From: Eubacterium sp.
GTDB taxonomy: Bacteria; Bacillota; Clostridia; Lachnospirales; Lachnospiraceae
Reading direction: 5' to 3'
Assembly: GCA_017634475.1 (NCBI GenBank)
Contig: JAGBNH010000099.1
Coordinates: forward strand, 1-46,103
DNA: 46,103 nt
How positions within the stretch are numbered: position 1 is the first letter of the stretch; every line of letters starts with the position of its first letter. The translations under genes were made by a program, and so were the position numbers. The notes under the pieces are model-generated. The model had not been told where the DNA came from, searched no databases, and was given only the letters and a program-made list of their open reading frames with translations. Shown piece after piece: positions 7,619 through 17,320 of the stretch.

Positions 7619-9316
7619 CTACAGACTGTCCAGCAGTCCGCTGAGACCCTTCTCTTCGTAGATCTGTTTATAATAGGCAACCTCATCCCGGATCATCTCA
7701 TCGATCACCTGCATGCCCAGAAGCTCCACGGGAGCCTTATCATCCGTCATGATATGATCCCCTGCCCGGTAGATCACCTTGCTATCCTCTACTACCTGCA
7801 TCATGCGAATGAGCGAGGGATCCTTTTCCTTTGCCCGGTTTGCCGTAAACCGGTCCAGCATGCCGGGGTTTACGGAAGCAAAAAGCTCCCTGTTGGTAGC
7901 GCCGATCACATCCACGGTCACAACCTCCTGGAAGACCGATGCTATGGTATCCGCCAGATAATCGTTGATATTGGCCTCATGGGCACCCTCTTCCTTCTGG
8001 CTGCCCTTCATGTTCATATTCACCACCATGACGCCGTCATTTCGAAGATGATCCTTTACCATGGTAAAGAACTCAACGGTGGACATCTGGAAGGGAATGG
8101 TGATGTCCTGGTAGGCATCCACCATGATCACGTCATATTTTCCGTCCTCCGTGCCGAACTGGGAATCCTTCTTCCATCTGTCGGAGGAAAGAGCATTCAG
8201 ATAGGCCCGTCCGTCATAGGTGGCCACCGGCACATCCTCCGGCAGTTCAAAATAGGTATGGGCAAGATCTGTGATCTTCTGGTCGATCTCCACGCCCTCG
8301 ATATACATTTCACCGAAAAACCTTCTGCACTGGGTTGCGTAGGTGCCCGTGCCCATGCCCAGGATCAGCACGTCCAGGGGCCGGTCCTTCTCATAGATAT
8401 CCGCCATATACGGCGCAGCCATGGCGTAATCATAATACATCCCGGTAAGCTCCCGCTCCTTCACGTAAACGGACTGTACGCCGAAAAGCACATTGGTGGA
8501 GAGCACCACCTCCCGGTCGTCCTCCTTCACCTGAAGGTAATTGTAGATGGACTCATCCTCTACCGTAAGATGCTTCTGCCAGAAAGCGAAGCTGCCGCTC
8601 CTCCCGAAGATACAGCACAGGATAAAGAGCACCATGGCTATGGGAACCTTCTTCACGAAGACCTTCGCGCTTATAAAATAAGCGATGGCCAGGGCCAGCA
8701 GTATTCCCGCAAAGATCAGAAAGGTAACGGAGGTTCCCACCGCCGGAATACTGATAAATGTGGGAACGAAGGTTCCGATAATGCTTCCGATGGTATTTGA
8801 CGCATTCAGCGTTCCAACCACCTTACCGCTGTCATCCAGACTGTCCACGGTGTATTTCACCAGGGACGGGGTTACGGTTCCCAGCAGGAACAGGGGGAAC
8901 ACAAAGATCAGCATGCAGGCCGCAAAGGCAGCGATCACCAGGAAATTGGTGCTGATGGTAAATACCAGCAGTCCGGATATCCCCAGGATGATGTATTTTC
9001 CCACCACCGGGATCAGTGCGATCCAGATGGCGGCAAAGATGATCCTGCCGTACAGCTTGTCCGGATTGGGATTCTTATCCACCTTCCGTCCGCCGTAGAT
9101 ATTTCCCAGGGCCATGGCGATCATGATGGTTCCGATGATGATGGTCCACACGATCTGGGAGGAACTGAAATAGGGCGCCAGAAGGCGGCTTGCTCCCAGC
9201 TCCACTGCCATGACGGACATTCCTGCAAAGAACTCCGTCATATAAAGATAGATCTTATTCCGTAAGATCGGTCTGTCCGCTGCCGTCACTGCTTTTTTGT
9301 TCGCTGTATCACTCAT
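7619..9316 (-). CDS. Membrane-fused spermidine-synthase-like protein
   Basis: 565 residues. The N-terminal ~230 residues are very hydrophobic, with about seven membrane segments and an ELGASRLLAPYF motif near the first helix. The C-terminal half is a spermidine-synthase-type Rossmann methyltransferase fold. It has VLILGMGTGTYATQ for cofactor binding, VEID, TYDGRAYL and MVDAYQD, where the last aspartate matches the catalytic position. Such fused MFS/spermidine-synthase proteins are widespread, but their substrate is mostly unknown and aminopropyl transfer should not be assumed. The start ATG has AAGGAAAG, which overlaps the stop codon of the L,D-transpeptidase gene nine bases upstream, indicating translational coupling. 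Confidence 0.88.
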   Translation of the reverse strand: MSDTANKKAVTAADRPILRNKIYLYMTEFFAGMSVMAVELGASRLLAPYFSSSQIVWTIIIGTIMIAMALGNIYGGRKVDKNPNPDKLYGRIIFAAIWIALIPVVGKYIILGISGLLVFTISTNFLVIAAFAACMLIFVFPLFLLGTVTPSLVKYTVDSLDDSGKVVGTLNASNTIGSIIGTFVPTFISIPAVGTSVTFLIFAGILLALAIAYFISAKVFVKKVPIAMVLFILCCIFGRSGSFAFWQKHLTVEDESIYNYLQVKEDDREVVLSTNVLFGVQSVYVKERELTGMYYDYAMAAPYMADIYEKDRPLDVLILGMGTGTYATQCRRFFGEMYIEGVEIDQKITDLAHTYFELPEDVPVATYDGRAYLNALSSDRWKKDSQFGTEDGKYDVIMVDAYQDITIPFQMSTVEFFTMVKDHLRNDGVMVVNMNMKGSQKEEGAHEANINDYLADTIASVFQEVVTVDVIGATNRELFASVNPGMLDRFTANRAKEKDPSLIRMMQVVEDSKVIYRAGDHIMTDDKAPVELLGMQVIDEMIRDEVAYYKQIYEEKGLSGLLDSL

Positions 9317-9325
9317 TTGCTTTCC

Positions 9326-10876
9326 TTACTTCTCTTCATAGATCACTACCTTCGTCCGGAGCGGAAGGTTATCATACATCCATTTTGCATCCTCAAGGGC
9401 CATTCTGACACATCCGTGGGAATGGGGTTCTCCCAGACGGTCATCGGTACAGACTAAAGGCTTCGATGCGATATCATAGGGTGAGCTGTGGAACAGATAG
9501 AGCCCGCCGATAAACCCGGTGGCATACCAGGCCCTGACGCCGTAGCTGTTGAAATGTTCCGTGTGCACCGTTGTCTTGTATTCTCCCTTGGGGGTGGGAT
9601 TGATGGGAGCACCGGTGGAAACGATCATTTCCCGCATCAGCTTCCAGTTCCCCTTTGCGCCCTCAAAAACCGCGGTCCTCTGGGTCGCAAGATTGCACAG
9701 GATGAGATATCCGGTATCGCTGTAGTACCCCTGCGCCTTTTCAAACATGGTCCCCACAAAGACCTTTCCCTCTGCATCCGCATGATAGGTGAAGCCGTCC
9801 AGCTCAAAATCCTGATCCGTAAGGATCGCACCCTTATCATCCGTATAATAGAAGTTCTCCTTATCCGCCTGGATCCTGCCGGTAAGCATGACCCCGTCAC
9901 CGTCAAAGCAGTACCGCTTGCCGTTGATCTCCTGCACCCTGTCCTTTACAAGCTCCAGAGACTGGTTCATATAATAATATTTCCCGTCAATGAGGATCCA
10001 TCCGGCCTTCTCCTGCATGCGTCCCTCAGGATCGAAATAGCGAAGCTTATTCTCCACCATACGGAAGCCCTTCACCGGGGATCCCTCACCGTCCAGATAG
10101 TACCTTGCACCGTCTACCCGGAGAAACTGCCCCTTAAGGATCTCCCCGTTCTCGTTAACATAATACTTCCTGCCTGCAGAGTCTATCCACTGCGCTTCCC
10201 TGCAGAGGGTACCGTTCTCCAGGAAATAAAAGGTCTTTCCGTTCCAGTTTACCAACCCTCCTGCCGGTCGGCCGGTATCATCCAGCCAAAACAGCCGGCC
10301 TGTAAGATCATATACCAGCTTCTCCTTCAGGAGCTTCTCATCCTTTCCCACAGGGAACTGCTCTCCATCTTTGGAGATCCAGCCGATCCCGCTGGCCCCG
10401 TATCTCCAGAAGCTCAGGAAATCCGTATTGAGAGGCAGAGCATTCTCCGTATCGACATTAACACTCTCCGCTGCACGATCATCCTGGATGATCACGCAGC
10501 TTCCGTAGCTTCCATCCTCCTTGATATAATACCTGAAGCGATCTTCCGTATTCCATCCCCGGAGGGTACTGTCAGAGGCCTTTTCCTTCCCCCATTCTCC
10601 CCCGGGACTGATCCAGAAGTCCTTCGTCCGGATCCAGCCCGAAGGATCGGAAGTATACCTTCGTCCTCCTACGATGAAGGTTCCCTGCATCCAGGACATA
10701 TCCTTATCATCAGCTGTTTCAGCTTCAGAGATCTCCCTATCAACATCTCTGTCATCATTCTGACAGAGTAAATAAACGAAAATGGACGTCAAAAGAAGAA
10801 CCATGGCCGTAGCGGTGAGCTTTAACAGCCTGATTCTGATATTCGTTTTCTTTTTTTCCTTTTTGTTTCTCTGCAT
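9326..10876 (-). CDS. L,D-transpeptidase (YkuD) with wall-binding repeats
   Basis: This membrane-anchored enzyme crosslinks peptidoglycan through L,D bonds. The catalytic motif is HSSPYDIASKPL followed by SHGCVRM near the C-terminus, with the nucleophile cysteine present. A basic N-terminus and one membrane helix (LTATAMVLLLTSIFVYLL) come first. The middle ~270 residues are aromatic 20-residue repeats (G-YYYMN, G-RYYLD types) that probably bind wall polymers. I start at ATG 10876. A TTG at 10969 with GGGAGA upstream would add 31 residues, but it falls in the -35 box of the best promoter. It is first in a four-gene run with the spermidine-synthase-like gene, nnr and the DUF6273 protein. Confidence 0.9.
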   Translation of the reverse strand: MQRNKKEKKKTNIRIRLLKLTATAMVLLLTSIFVYLLCQNDDRDVDREISEAETADDKDMSWMQGTFIVGGRRYTSDPSGWIRTKDFWISPGGEWGKEKASDSTLRGWNTEDRFRYYIKEDGSYGSCVIIQDDRAAESVNVDTENALPLNTDFLSFWRYGASGIGWISKDGEQFPVGKDEKLLKEKLVYDLTGRLFWLDDTGRPAGGLVNWNGKTFYFLENGTLCREAQWIDSAGRKYYVNENGEILKGQFLRVDGARYYLDGEGSPVKGFRMVENKLRYFDPEGRMQEKAGWILIDGKYYYMNQSLELVKDRVQEINGKRYCFDGDGVMLTGRIQADKENFYYTDDKGAILTDQDFELDGFTYHADAEGKVFVGTMFEKAQGYYSDTGYLILCNLATQRTAVFEGAKGNWKLMREMIVSTGAPINPTPKGEYKTTVHTEHFNSYGVRAWYATGFIGGLYLFHSSPYDIASKPLVCTDDRLGEPHSHGCVRMALEDAKWMYDNLPLRTKVVIYEEK

Positions 10877-10940
10877 TCCCTGCTTATTCCGTTCTTTACC
10901 GTTCCTTACGGGTGTTTTTTTAAGCTGTGATTGTCCGTCT

Positions 10941-10969
10941 ATTTTATCATAATGCTTTATCCTGGGCAA
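10941..10969 (-). promoter_or_regulatory. Promoter for the L,D-transpeptidase operon
   Basis: TTGCCC (10969-10964) and TAAAAT (10946-10941) lie 17 bases apart on the minus strand, 65 bases before the chosen ATG. If real, an mRNA from it cannot use the upstream TTG as start. Confidence 0.5.
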
Positions 10970-11031
10970 ATAATTTCTCTCCCATATCCTGCAGTACCGT
11001 TTCTGGCCGAAAAATGAGGGACAAAGAAGAA

Positions 11032-11064
11032 ACCTGCGGGAAATATGGAGCCATTCCCGCAGGT
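11032..11064 (-). terminator. Terminator after paaK
   Basis: An 11-bp perfect stem (11032-11042 with 11054-11064) is followed on the minus strand by the T-rich TTTCTTCTTT. It lies about 80 bases beyond the paaK stop codon and before the L,D-transpeptidase promoter. Confidence 0.75.
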
Positions 11065-11146
11065 GTTTATTCTACATACCTTTTTCTGTTCTTATGCTGT
11101 CTGCAAATCGTATCCGATCCGATATTTTCGAATCGCCGGATCAAGA

Positions 11147-12457
11147 TCAGTCATGCAGCTTTCTCTTATCCACAACGCGTACAGCCTTACCCTCACTGCG
11201 GACGATACTGTGGGGCGCAAGAAGATGTACTCTCGGGCGGATACCCAGCATGGCAACCATGGCGGATACCAGCTTCTTTTCTGCCTTGGCGAAATCGTCA
11301 TCCTGCAGCTTTACAAACTGCTCCTGGGAAAGCTCAACATTGATCTCAAAGGTATCTTCGTTGCCGATACGGTCTACCAGGATCTGGTAGTTCGGCGTAT
11401 AGCCTTCCTTCAGAAGAACGGTTTCGATCTGAGACGGGAATACATTGACGCCGCGGATGATCAGCATATCATCGCTTCTTCCCTTCGGCTTGCACATCTT
11501 GATATGTGTACGTCCGCAGGAGCATTTCTTCCTGGACAGAACGCAAAGATCTCTTGTACGATAACGGATCAGCGGGAAGGCTTCCTTGGTGATGCTGGTG
11601 AAGACAAGCTCACCCTCTTCACCCTCGGGAAGGACCTCGCCGGTCTCCGGATCAATAATCTCGGCAATGAAATGATCCTCGTTGATATGCATACCGTTCT
11701 GTTCTTCACATTCGAAGGATACGCCCGGGCCGGAGATTTCGGTCAGTCCGTAGATATCATAGGCCTTGATGCCCAACTTGCTTTCGATCTCATGACGCAT
11801 TTCCTCGGTCCAGGGTTCTGCACCGAAGATACCTGCCTTAAGACGGATATCGTCCTTGGTGCATCCCATCTCATACAGCCTCTCTGCCAGATATGCTGCG
11901 TAGGACGGAGTACAGCAGAGAATGGTGGAATCCAGATCACGCATGAACTGGATCTGACGCTCGGTATTTCCGGAGGACATGGGGATGGTAAGACTTCCTA
12001 CCTTGTGGGAACCGCCGTGGAGTCCCGGACCGCCGGTGAAAAGGCCGTAGCCATAGCACACCTGAACCACATCATCCTCGGTGGCACCGGCAGCAACAAG
12101 TGCTCTTGCGCAGCAGTCCTCCCACAGATCCAGGTCATGCTGGGTGTAGAATGCCACAACACGACGACCTGTTGTACCACTGGTAGACTGGATCCGTACA
12201 CAGTCCTTTGTGGGGCAGGAAAGCAGTCCGTAGGGATATGCCTCCCTGAGGTCATTCTTGGTAAGGAAGGGAAGCTTGGACAGATCCGCAAGAGATTTGA
12301 TATCCTCGGGCTTAACCCCCTTATCATCCATCAGTTTCCTGTAGTATTTATTATTCGCGTAAACATAAGCAACCTGTTTGATCAGTCTCTCTTCCTGCAG
12401 TTCCTTGATCTTCTCCACCGGCATGGTCTCGATCTCCGGCTGATAATACTTCTTCAT
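11147..12457 (-). CDS. paaK: Phenylacetate-CoA ligase
   Basis: This 436-residue member of the adenylate-forming superfamily joins phenylacetate or a related aryl acid to CoA using ATP. Seen motifs are the phosphate-binding loop STSGTTGRR, the A5-like DIYGLTEISGPG, YRTRDLC, and the hinge GRSDDMLIIRGVNVFPSQIE. Length and order match PaaK. The start at 12457 (MKKYYQPEIETM) has AGGAG eight bases upstream; the open frame extends further but into a hairpin leader. No other paa genes flank it. In gut Clostridia such single paaK genes are common and probably serve in amino-acid-derived aryl acid metabolism; the real substrate is uncertain. Confidence 0.93.
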   Translation of the reverse strand: MKKYYQPEIETMPVEKIKELQEERLIKQVAYVYANNKYYRKLMDDKGVKPEDIKSLADLSKLPFLTKNDLREAYPYGLLSCPTKDCVRIQSTSGTTGRRVVAFYTQHDLDLWEDCCARALVAAGATEDDVVQVCYGYGLFTGGPGLHGGSHKVGSLTIPMSSGNTERQIQFMRDLDSTILCCTPSYAAYLAERLYEMGCTKDDIRLKAGIFGAEPWTEEMRHEIESKLGIKAYDIYGLTEISGPGVSFECEEQNGMHINEDHFIAEIIDPETGEVLPEGEEGELVFTSITKEAFPLIRYRTRDLCVLSRKKCSCGRTHIKMCKPKGRSDDMLIIRGVNVFPSQIETVLLKEGYTPNYQILVDRIGNEDTFEINVELSQEQFVKLQDDDFAKAEKKLVSAMVAMLGIRPRVHLLAPHSIVRSEGKAVRVVDKRKLHD

Positions 12458-12483
12458 GCTACCTACTCCTTTGAAACAAAAAT

Positions 12484-12535
12484 ATGGGTGGTGCTGTTCT
12501 CCCCGATCCTCCGGGAAACAAACATCACCACCCAT
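12484..12535 (-). terminator. Hairpin between the EAL gene and paaK
   Basis: ATGGGTGGTG (12484-12493) and CACCACCCAT (12526-12535) form a perfect 10-bp stem. A smaller CCCG...CGGG stem lies inside. On the minus strand it is followed by ATTTTTGTTT. It should end the EAL-gene transcript, or act as a leader structure for paaK, whose Shine-Dalgarno begins about 15 bases later. Confidence 0.65.
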
Positions 12536-12571
12536 TACTTTACTTCTTTTCCGGGTAAAATGCAAACTATT

Positions 12572-14500
12572 TTACACTCTGTGGATCCTTGCGTCCTTTT
12601 CGATCAACTGAATGAATTCATCCTTCGGAATGGGTTTGGAGAAATAAAAGCCCTGGAGATAATCCACACCCAGCTTCCGGAGAAGCTCGATCTGTTCCTT
12701 CGTCTCCACGCCCTCCACCAAGATCTTCTTTCCCATCTGCCGGATCATCCGGATGGTATTCTCCAGAACGATCATTCCCAGCTTACTCTTCTCCGCCCCC
12801 CAGAGGATACTCTTATCGATCTTTATCACATCCAGATTCAGGGAGAATATGGCGCTTACATTGGAATATCCTGTCCCGTAATCGTCCATGGAGAAAAGAT
12901 AACCGTCATCCTTCAGCTGTTTGATCACCTTGCTCAGGATCCGGTAATCATCCGCTGCGATGGATTCCGTGATCTCGAAATTTATGCTGCGCTTCTTAAT
13001 TCCGTACTGCTCCACGATCCGGTTGATGTTCCGGATAAAGCCCGGCTTCATGCACTGCAGCACCGACAGGTTCACGTTGATGTTCACTATGCCGTATTTC
13101 TGCGGGATACCGGACCGGATGAACTTACATACTTCTTCCAGAACGTAGTCATCCAGGTCATCGATCATCCCCGTCTGTTCAGCCACGGGGATAAACTCAT
13201 CCGGGAAGATCCTTCCCAGCTCCTTATCATTCATCCGGGTAAGGGCTTCCGCCCCATGGATCCTTCCGTCGATATGATAGGTAGGCTGGAAATAAACCTC
13301 AAAGCTGTTATCCGTAAAGCCTCTGATAATGGCCTTCTCCACCGCCTGCCTTCGCATGATATAGTCCAGATCATGCTCCTTCATCACCGGCTTCAATTCC
13401 TTCTGGGGAACCGGAGAGTCGATCATATAGAACAGCTCGGAAACCTCCCGGATCTGTTCGGGCATCTGCGTGACCAGTATGGTGGAGCTGATCTGTATGC
13501 TGAAATCCTGATACTCCCATGGTTCTTCCATCCGGGCGGACAGCTTATCCACCAGCTGATCCACTTCTTTTCCGGGCTTGTCATACAAGGTCATTACGAA
13601 GGTACTGTCATTGGGCACATAAACATAATACCGCTTCACCAGGGAAGTAAGGAATCCGGAAAGGATATCCGACAGAACATTGGTTTCCTCATTTCCTGCC
13701 AGCCGGTTGATCACTTCATAATTGTTGATCCGAAGCACAATGACGGAAAGCTTCCGGTGATGCTTCATACAACCGCCCACGTCATAACTCAGGGCGATCC
13801 GGTTATAAAACATGGTGCCGAAATCGATACGGTCATCTTCATTCTCCACCGCCATCATGGCGCCTGTAAAGCCGATGGACTCTGCCAGCACCTCAACCTT
13901 AAGATTCTTGTCCAAAAGCTGGACGAACACGCCCGCAGCCACCAGAACAAAGGAAAAGACGATGGCGACCTTACGTTTTCCTGCGATATAGGTCCAGGAT
14001 CTGGTAAATACGATCAGAGCCATAACATAGTATAAGGCCGCAGCGATATAGATCAGGATCTCGCCCCACTCCCGCCTGAATTCCAGATTGAGTTCCCTGC
14101 TCCATACCCAATGGGTCAGCGGATTGATCAGGGCCATAAGCTCTGTGACGAAAAACGGCAGAGATAAAAGGGCTACCTTCCAGTTGCCGAGGCGTGTGGA
14201 AACCAGACTGATCCGGGATACATAATAGTAGAAGACAGGACAAAGAGCCGTATGCGTGACAAAATACGCGTAACGGCTGACCTCGGATGCATATTCCGGA
14301 TCAGCTACACGATCCGGATACAGGCCGATAACAGCCGATGCGATCCCGGTTATGGAATTGATGCTGAGTATGCATAGAATACAGATAAAAAGCTTATTCT
14401 GAACCTTATCGGTTCGTCCCATGATAAAGGTATAGATCAAATTCACGATGCATATCAGCAATGAAGAAACAGCAACACCAAGATTGAACGAATAATTCAA
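12572..14500 (-). CDS. Membrane EAL-domain cyclic-di-GMP phosphodiesterase with degenerate GGDEF
   Basis: 642 residues. About seven membrane helices fill residues 1-220. A GGDEF-like domain follows (about 240-370) whose signature is replaced by NDSTF, so it should not make cyclic-di-GMP. A C-terminal EAL domain follows (about 390-635). Its catalytic motifs look intact: EALTR near 417, FEITES, MDDYGTGYSN, IKIDKSIL, VEGVET and LQGFYFSKP. Hydrolysis of cyclic-di-GMP is therefore likely. The start is TTG at 14500, with a strong AAGGAG nine bases upstream and no in-frame ATG nearby; TTG may lower expression. It appears to be transcribed alone from a promoter at 14552-14581. Confidence 0.88.
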   Translation of the reverse strand: MNYSFNLGVAVSSLLICIVNLIYTFIMGRTDKVQNKLFICILCILSINSITGIASAVIGLYPDRVADPEYASEVSRYAYFVTHTALCPVFYYYVSRISLVSTRLGNWKVALLSLPFFVTELMALINPLTHWVWSRELNLEFRREWGEILIYIAAALYYVMALIVFTRSWTYIAGKRKVAIVFSFVLVAAGVFVQLLDKNLKVEVLAESIGFTGAMMAVENEDDRIDFGTMFYNRIALSYDVGGCMKHHRKLSVIVLRINNYEVINRLAGNEETNVLSDILSGFLTSLVKRYYVYVPNDSTFVMTLYDKPGKEVDQLVDKLSARMEEPWEYQDFSIQISSTILVTQMPEQIREVSELFYMIDSPVPQKELKPVMKEHDLDYIMRRQAVEKAIIRGFTDNSFEVYFQPTYHIDGRIHGAEALTRMNDKELGRIFPDEFIPVAEQTGMIDDLDDYVLEEVCKFIRSGIPQKYGIVNINVNLSVLQCMKPGFIRNINRIVEQYGIKKRSINFEITESIAADDYRILSKVIKQLKDDGYLFSMDDYGTGYSNVSAIFSLNLDVIKIDKSILWGAEKSKLGMIVLENTIRMIRQMGKKILVEGVETKEQIELLRKLGVDYLQGFYFSKPIPKDEFIQLIEKDARIHRV

Positions 14501-14551
14501 TGGCAGTTCTCCTTATCTTCGAAATGCATTTAGGGACTTCCATACATCTCT

Positions 14552-14581
14552 ATTTTACACCGAAACAAGGGAAACTGTCAC
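14552..14581 (-). promoter_or_regulatory. Likely promoter for the EAL gene
   Basis: GTGACA (14581-14576), an 18-base spacer and TAAAAT (14557-14552), about 50 bases before the TTG start. The -35 differs from consensus at one base. Confidence 0.45.
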
Positions 14582-14625
14582 TGTTTTTTACTATTGCCCG
14601 GAGAGACAAGATGACCTGTGTCTCT

Positions 14626-17208
14626 TTACTTTACCACCAGACCTCCTTTATCCGCATCTATGGTTATGGTATCCCCCATCCGAAGAGTTCCCTGAAGGAT
14701 CGCTCTTGCCACAAGGGTTTCCACATTTTTCTGCAGGTAACGCTTCAGCGGACGGGCACCGTAGATCGGATCATAGCCCTTTTCGATAACCTCTTTCCTT
14801 GCAGCATCAGTAAGGGTCACGGACAACTCCTTGTCCGCCAGACGTTTGTTCAGATCTGCAAGCAGAAGTTCCACGATGGAACCGATCTCCTTCTCGGTAA
14901 GCGGCTTGAAGAGAATGGTCTCATCCAGCCGGTTCAGAAACTCCGGACGGAAATAATTCCGCAGGTCTCCCATTACCTTCTGCTCGGTATCCGGCAGGAA
15001 TTCACCGTCCTCACCGATCCCATCCAGCAGATATTGGGAACCTATGTTGGAGGTCATGATCAGGATGGTGTTCTTAAAGTCCACGGTATTTCCTTTGGAA
15101 TCCGTGATCCGTCCGTCATCCAGGATCTGCAGCATCACATTGAACACATCGGGATGGGCCTTCTCCACCTCATCAAAGAGCACGACTGCATAGGGTTTCC
15201 GCCGTACAGCCTCGGTGAGCTGACCACCCTCATCATAGCCCACATATCCCGGAGGCGCTCCGATCAGCCTTGCCACGCTGTGCTTCTCCATATATTCGCT
15301 CATATCGATCCGGACTACACTGTTCTCGTCATCGAACAGCGCTTCCGCCAGAGCCTTCGCCAGCTCGGTCTTACCTACACCGGTGGGACCCAGGAACAGA
15401 AATGAGCCAATGGGCTTCGTGGGATCCTTGATCCCCGCACGGGAACGAAGGATCGCATCAGAGACAAGACTTACCGCCGTATCCTGTCCGACTACTCGTT
15501 TATGAAGTTCATCCGGAAGATGAAGGGTCTTGGAACGCTCACTTTCAGAAAGCTTTGCCACCGGGATTCCGGTCCATTTGGAAATGATCTTCTCGATCTC
15601 ATCCTCCGTTACGGTCTCATGCAGCATCTGCCGTCCCTCTTTGGCAAGCTTCTCTTCCAGCTGATCCAGCTCCTTCTCCAGACCGGGCAGCTTGCCGTAC
15701 TGCAGCTCCGCCGCCTTGGCCAGATCATATTTTCGCTGAGCGATCTGGATATCATCTTTGCACTGCTCGATCTCTTCACGGATCTGAGAAACCCGTTCCA
15801 CTTCCGCCTTCTCCTGTTCCCAGGTGGCCTTCATGGACTGTGCCTTCTCCCTGAGCTCCGCCAGCTCCTCGGAAAGAACCGCCAGACGTTCCTTCGACAG
15901 ATTGTCATCCTCATTCTTAAGCGCAGCCTCTTCGATCTCCAGCTGCATGATCCGTCGGAAGATCTCATCCAGCTCTGCAGGCATGGAATTCAGCTCGGTC
16001 TTGATCATTGCGCAGGCCTCATCCACCAGATCGATGGCCTTATCCGGCAGGAACCGGTCGGAAATGTACCGGTTGGACAGTGTTGCTGCGGAAACCAGAG
16101 CACCGTCTGCGATCTTAACGCCATGGTATACCTCATAACGGTTCTTGATCCCACGCAGGATAGAGATCGTATCCTCTACCGTAGGTTCATTTACCATAAC
16201 CGGCTGGAATCGACGTTCCAGAGCCTTATCCTTCTCAATATATTTCCGATACTCATCCACCGTGGTGGCACCGATACAATGCAGTTCTCCACGGGCCAGC
16301 ATAGGCTTCAGCATATTTCCTGCATCCAGGGAGCCCTCGGTCTTACCCGCACCGACGATGGTATGCAGCTCATCGATAAAGAGGATGATCCTTCCGTCAG
16401 ACTTCTTTACCGAATCCAGTACCGCCTTCAGTCGTTCCTCAAATTCTCCACGATACTTTGCGCCGGCAATAAGGGAACCCATATCCAGAGAGAAGATCTC
16501 CTTATCCTTCAATGAATCGGGGACATCTCCCTTCACGATACGCTGTGCCAGTCCCTCGATGGCCGCGGTCTTACCTACTCCGGGATCACCGATGAGCACC
16601 GGGTTGTTTTTGGTCTTCCGGGACAGGATACGGATAATATTCCGAATCTCTGTATCCCTTCCGATCACCGGATCCAACTTCTGGTCTCTGGCCCTCTGTA
16701 CAAGACTGGTGCCATATTTCTCCAGAGCCTCATAGCTGTCCTCCGGGTTGTCCGACTGAACGGTCCGTCCATCCCGAAGGTTCTTTACCACATTCATAAA
16801 CTCCGATTCTTTTATGCCGTATTTCTTCAGCAGATCCTTTACTGCAGCGCTTCCATGACGGATCAGTCCCAGGAACAGGTGCTCCACGGAAATATACTGA
16901 TCTCCCATCTTCTTTGCTTCATCTTCTGCAGCTTCAAGAGCCTTCCTCAGATCTCCGCCCAGGTACTGCCCCTGGGAAGCACCGGTTACCCGTGGCAGCT
17001 TTGTGAGCAGTGCTTCCGCATTCTGCTTCAGTTGATCCACTGCGATCCCCTGCTTCATCAGGATCTTCACGATGAGACTGTCCTCAATGGTAAGCAGCGC
17101 ATACAGAAGATGCTCCGACTGCAGCTCCTGCTGACCGTACTGATCCGCCAGCTTCTGGATCATTTCAACGGCCTCCATGGATTTCTTCGTATAGTTTTCC
17201 ATTCTCAT
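14626..17208 (-). CDS. clpB: ATP-dependent disaggregase ClpB
   Basis: This 860-residue AAA+ chaperone forms a hexamer and, with DnaK, pulls proteins out of aggregates. The Clp N-domain is at about 1-145. AAA-1 has Walker A GDPGVGKT and Walker B ILFIDELH. The long coiled-coil M-domain (about 400-530) separates ClpB from ClpA and ClpC. AAA-2 has GPTGVGKT and [12 protein letters not shown]. The C-terminus is complete ([14 protein letters not shown]). The start is ATG at 17208 (MRMENYTKK), with AAAGGA nine bases upstream; a longer frame would run through the operator. Control is clear: a sigma-A promoter and a perfect CIRCE operator predict HrcA repression and heat induction. Three 26-bp repeats lie just upstream of the -35. 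Confidence 0.97.
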   Translation of the reverse strand: MRMENYTKKSMEAVEMIQKLADQYGQQELQSEHLLYALLTIEDSLIVKILMKQGIAVDQLKQNAEALLTKLPRVTGASQGQYLGGDLRKALEAAEDEAKKMGDQYISVEHLFLGLIRHGSAAVKDLLKKYGIKESEFMNVVKNLRDGRTVQSDNPEDSYEALEKYGTSLVQRARDQKLDPVIGRDTEIRNIIRILSRKTKNNPVLIGDPGVGKTAAIEGLAQRIVKGDVPDSLKDKEIFSLDMGSLIAGAKYRGEFEERLKAVLDSVKKSDGRIILFIDELHTIVGAGKTEGSLDAGNMLKPMLARGELHCIGATTVDEYRKYIEKDKALERRFQPVMVNEPTVEDTISILRGIKNRYEVYHGVKIADGALVSAATLSNRYISDRFLPDKAIDLVDEACAMIKTELNSMPAELDEIFRRIMQLEIEEAALKNEDDNLSKERLAVLSEELAELREKAQSMKATWEQEKAEVERVSQIREEIEQCKDDIQIAQRKYDLAKAAELQYGKLPGLEKELDQLEEKLAKEGRQMLHETVTEDEIEKIISKWTGIPVAKLSESERSKTLHLPDELHKRVVGQDTAVSLVSDAILRSRAGIKDPTKPIGSFLFLGPTGVGKTELAKALAEALFDDENSVVRIDMSEYMEKHSVARLIGAPPGYVGYDEGGQLTEAVRRKPYAVVLFDEVEKAHPDVFNVMLQILDDGRITDSKGNTVDFKNTILIMTSNIGSQYLLDGIGEDGEFLPDTEQKVMGDLRNYFRPEFLNRLDETILFKPLTEKEIGSIVELLLADLNKRLADKELSVTLTDAARKEVIEKGYDPIYGARPLKRYLQKNVETLVARAILQGTLRMGDTITIDADKGGLVVK

Positions 17209-17249
17209 ACACTCACATCCTTTCCGTTTTACTATCGAAATAAGCATTG

Positions 17250-17276
17250 TTAGCACTCTCACTTGGTGAGTGCTAA
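17250..17276. promoter_or_regulatory. CIRCE operator (HrcA site)
   Basis: TTAGCACTC (17250-17258), nine bases, then GAGTGCTAA (17268-17276), a perfect match to the consensus inverted repeat. It lies between the -10 box and the clpB start, where bound HrcA would block transcription. Confidence 0.97.
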
Positions 17277-17289
17277 TTCATCTGAGTAT

Positions 17290-17318
17290 GTTATAGCACG
17301 AACAAAATCGAATGTCAA
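17290..17318 (-). promoter_or_regulatory. Sigma-A promoter of clpB
   Basis: TTGACA (17318-17313), a 17-base spacer and TATAAC (17295-17290). The near-consensus promoter is followed about 13 bases later by the CIRCE operator. Confidence 0.88.
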
Positions 17319-17320
17319 CC

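Noticed and set aside
11045..14035. A 996-codon open frame on the plus strand
   Set aside because: It runs antisense through paaK and the EAL gene, both of which have clear family motifs. The plus-strand translation has no domain and crosses two terminators and an intergenic gap.
14602..14625. Terminator after clpB (AGAGACA/TGTCTCT stem)
   Set aside because: The stem is seven pairs and no U run follows it on the minus strand; too weak to call.
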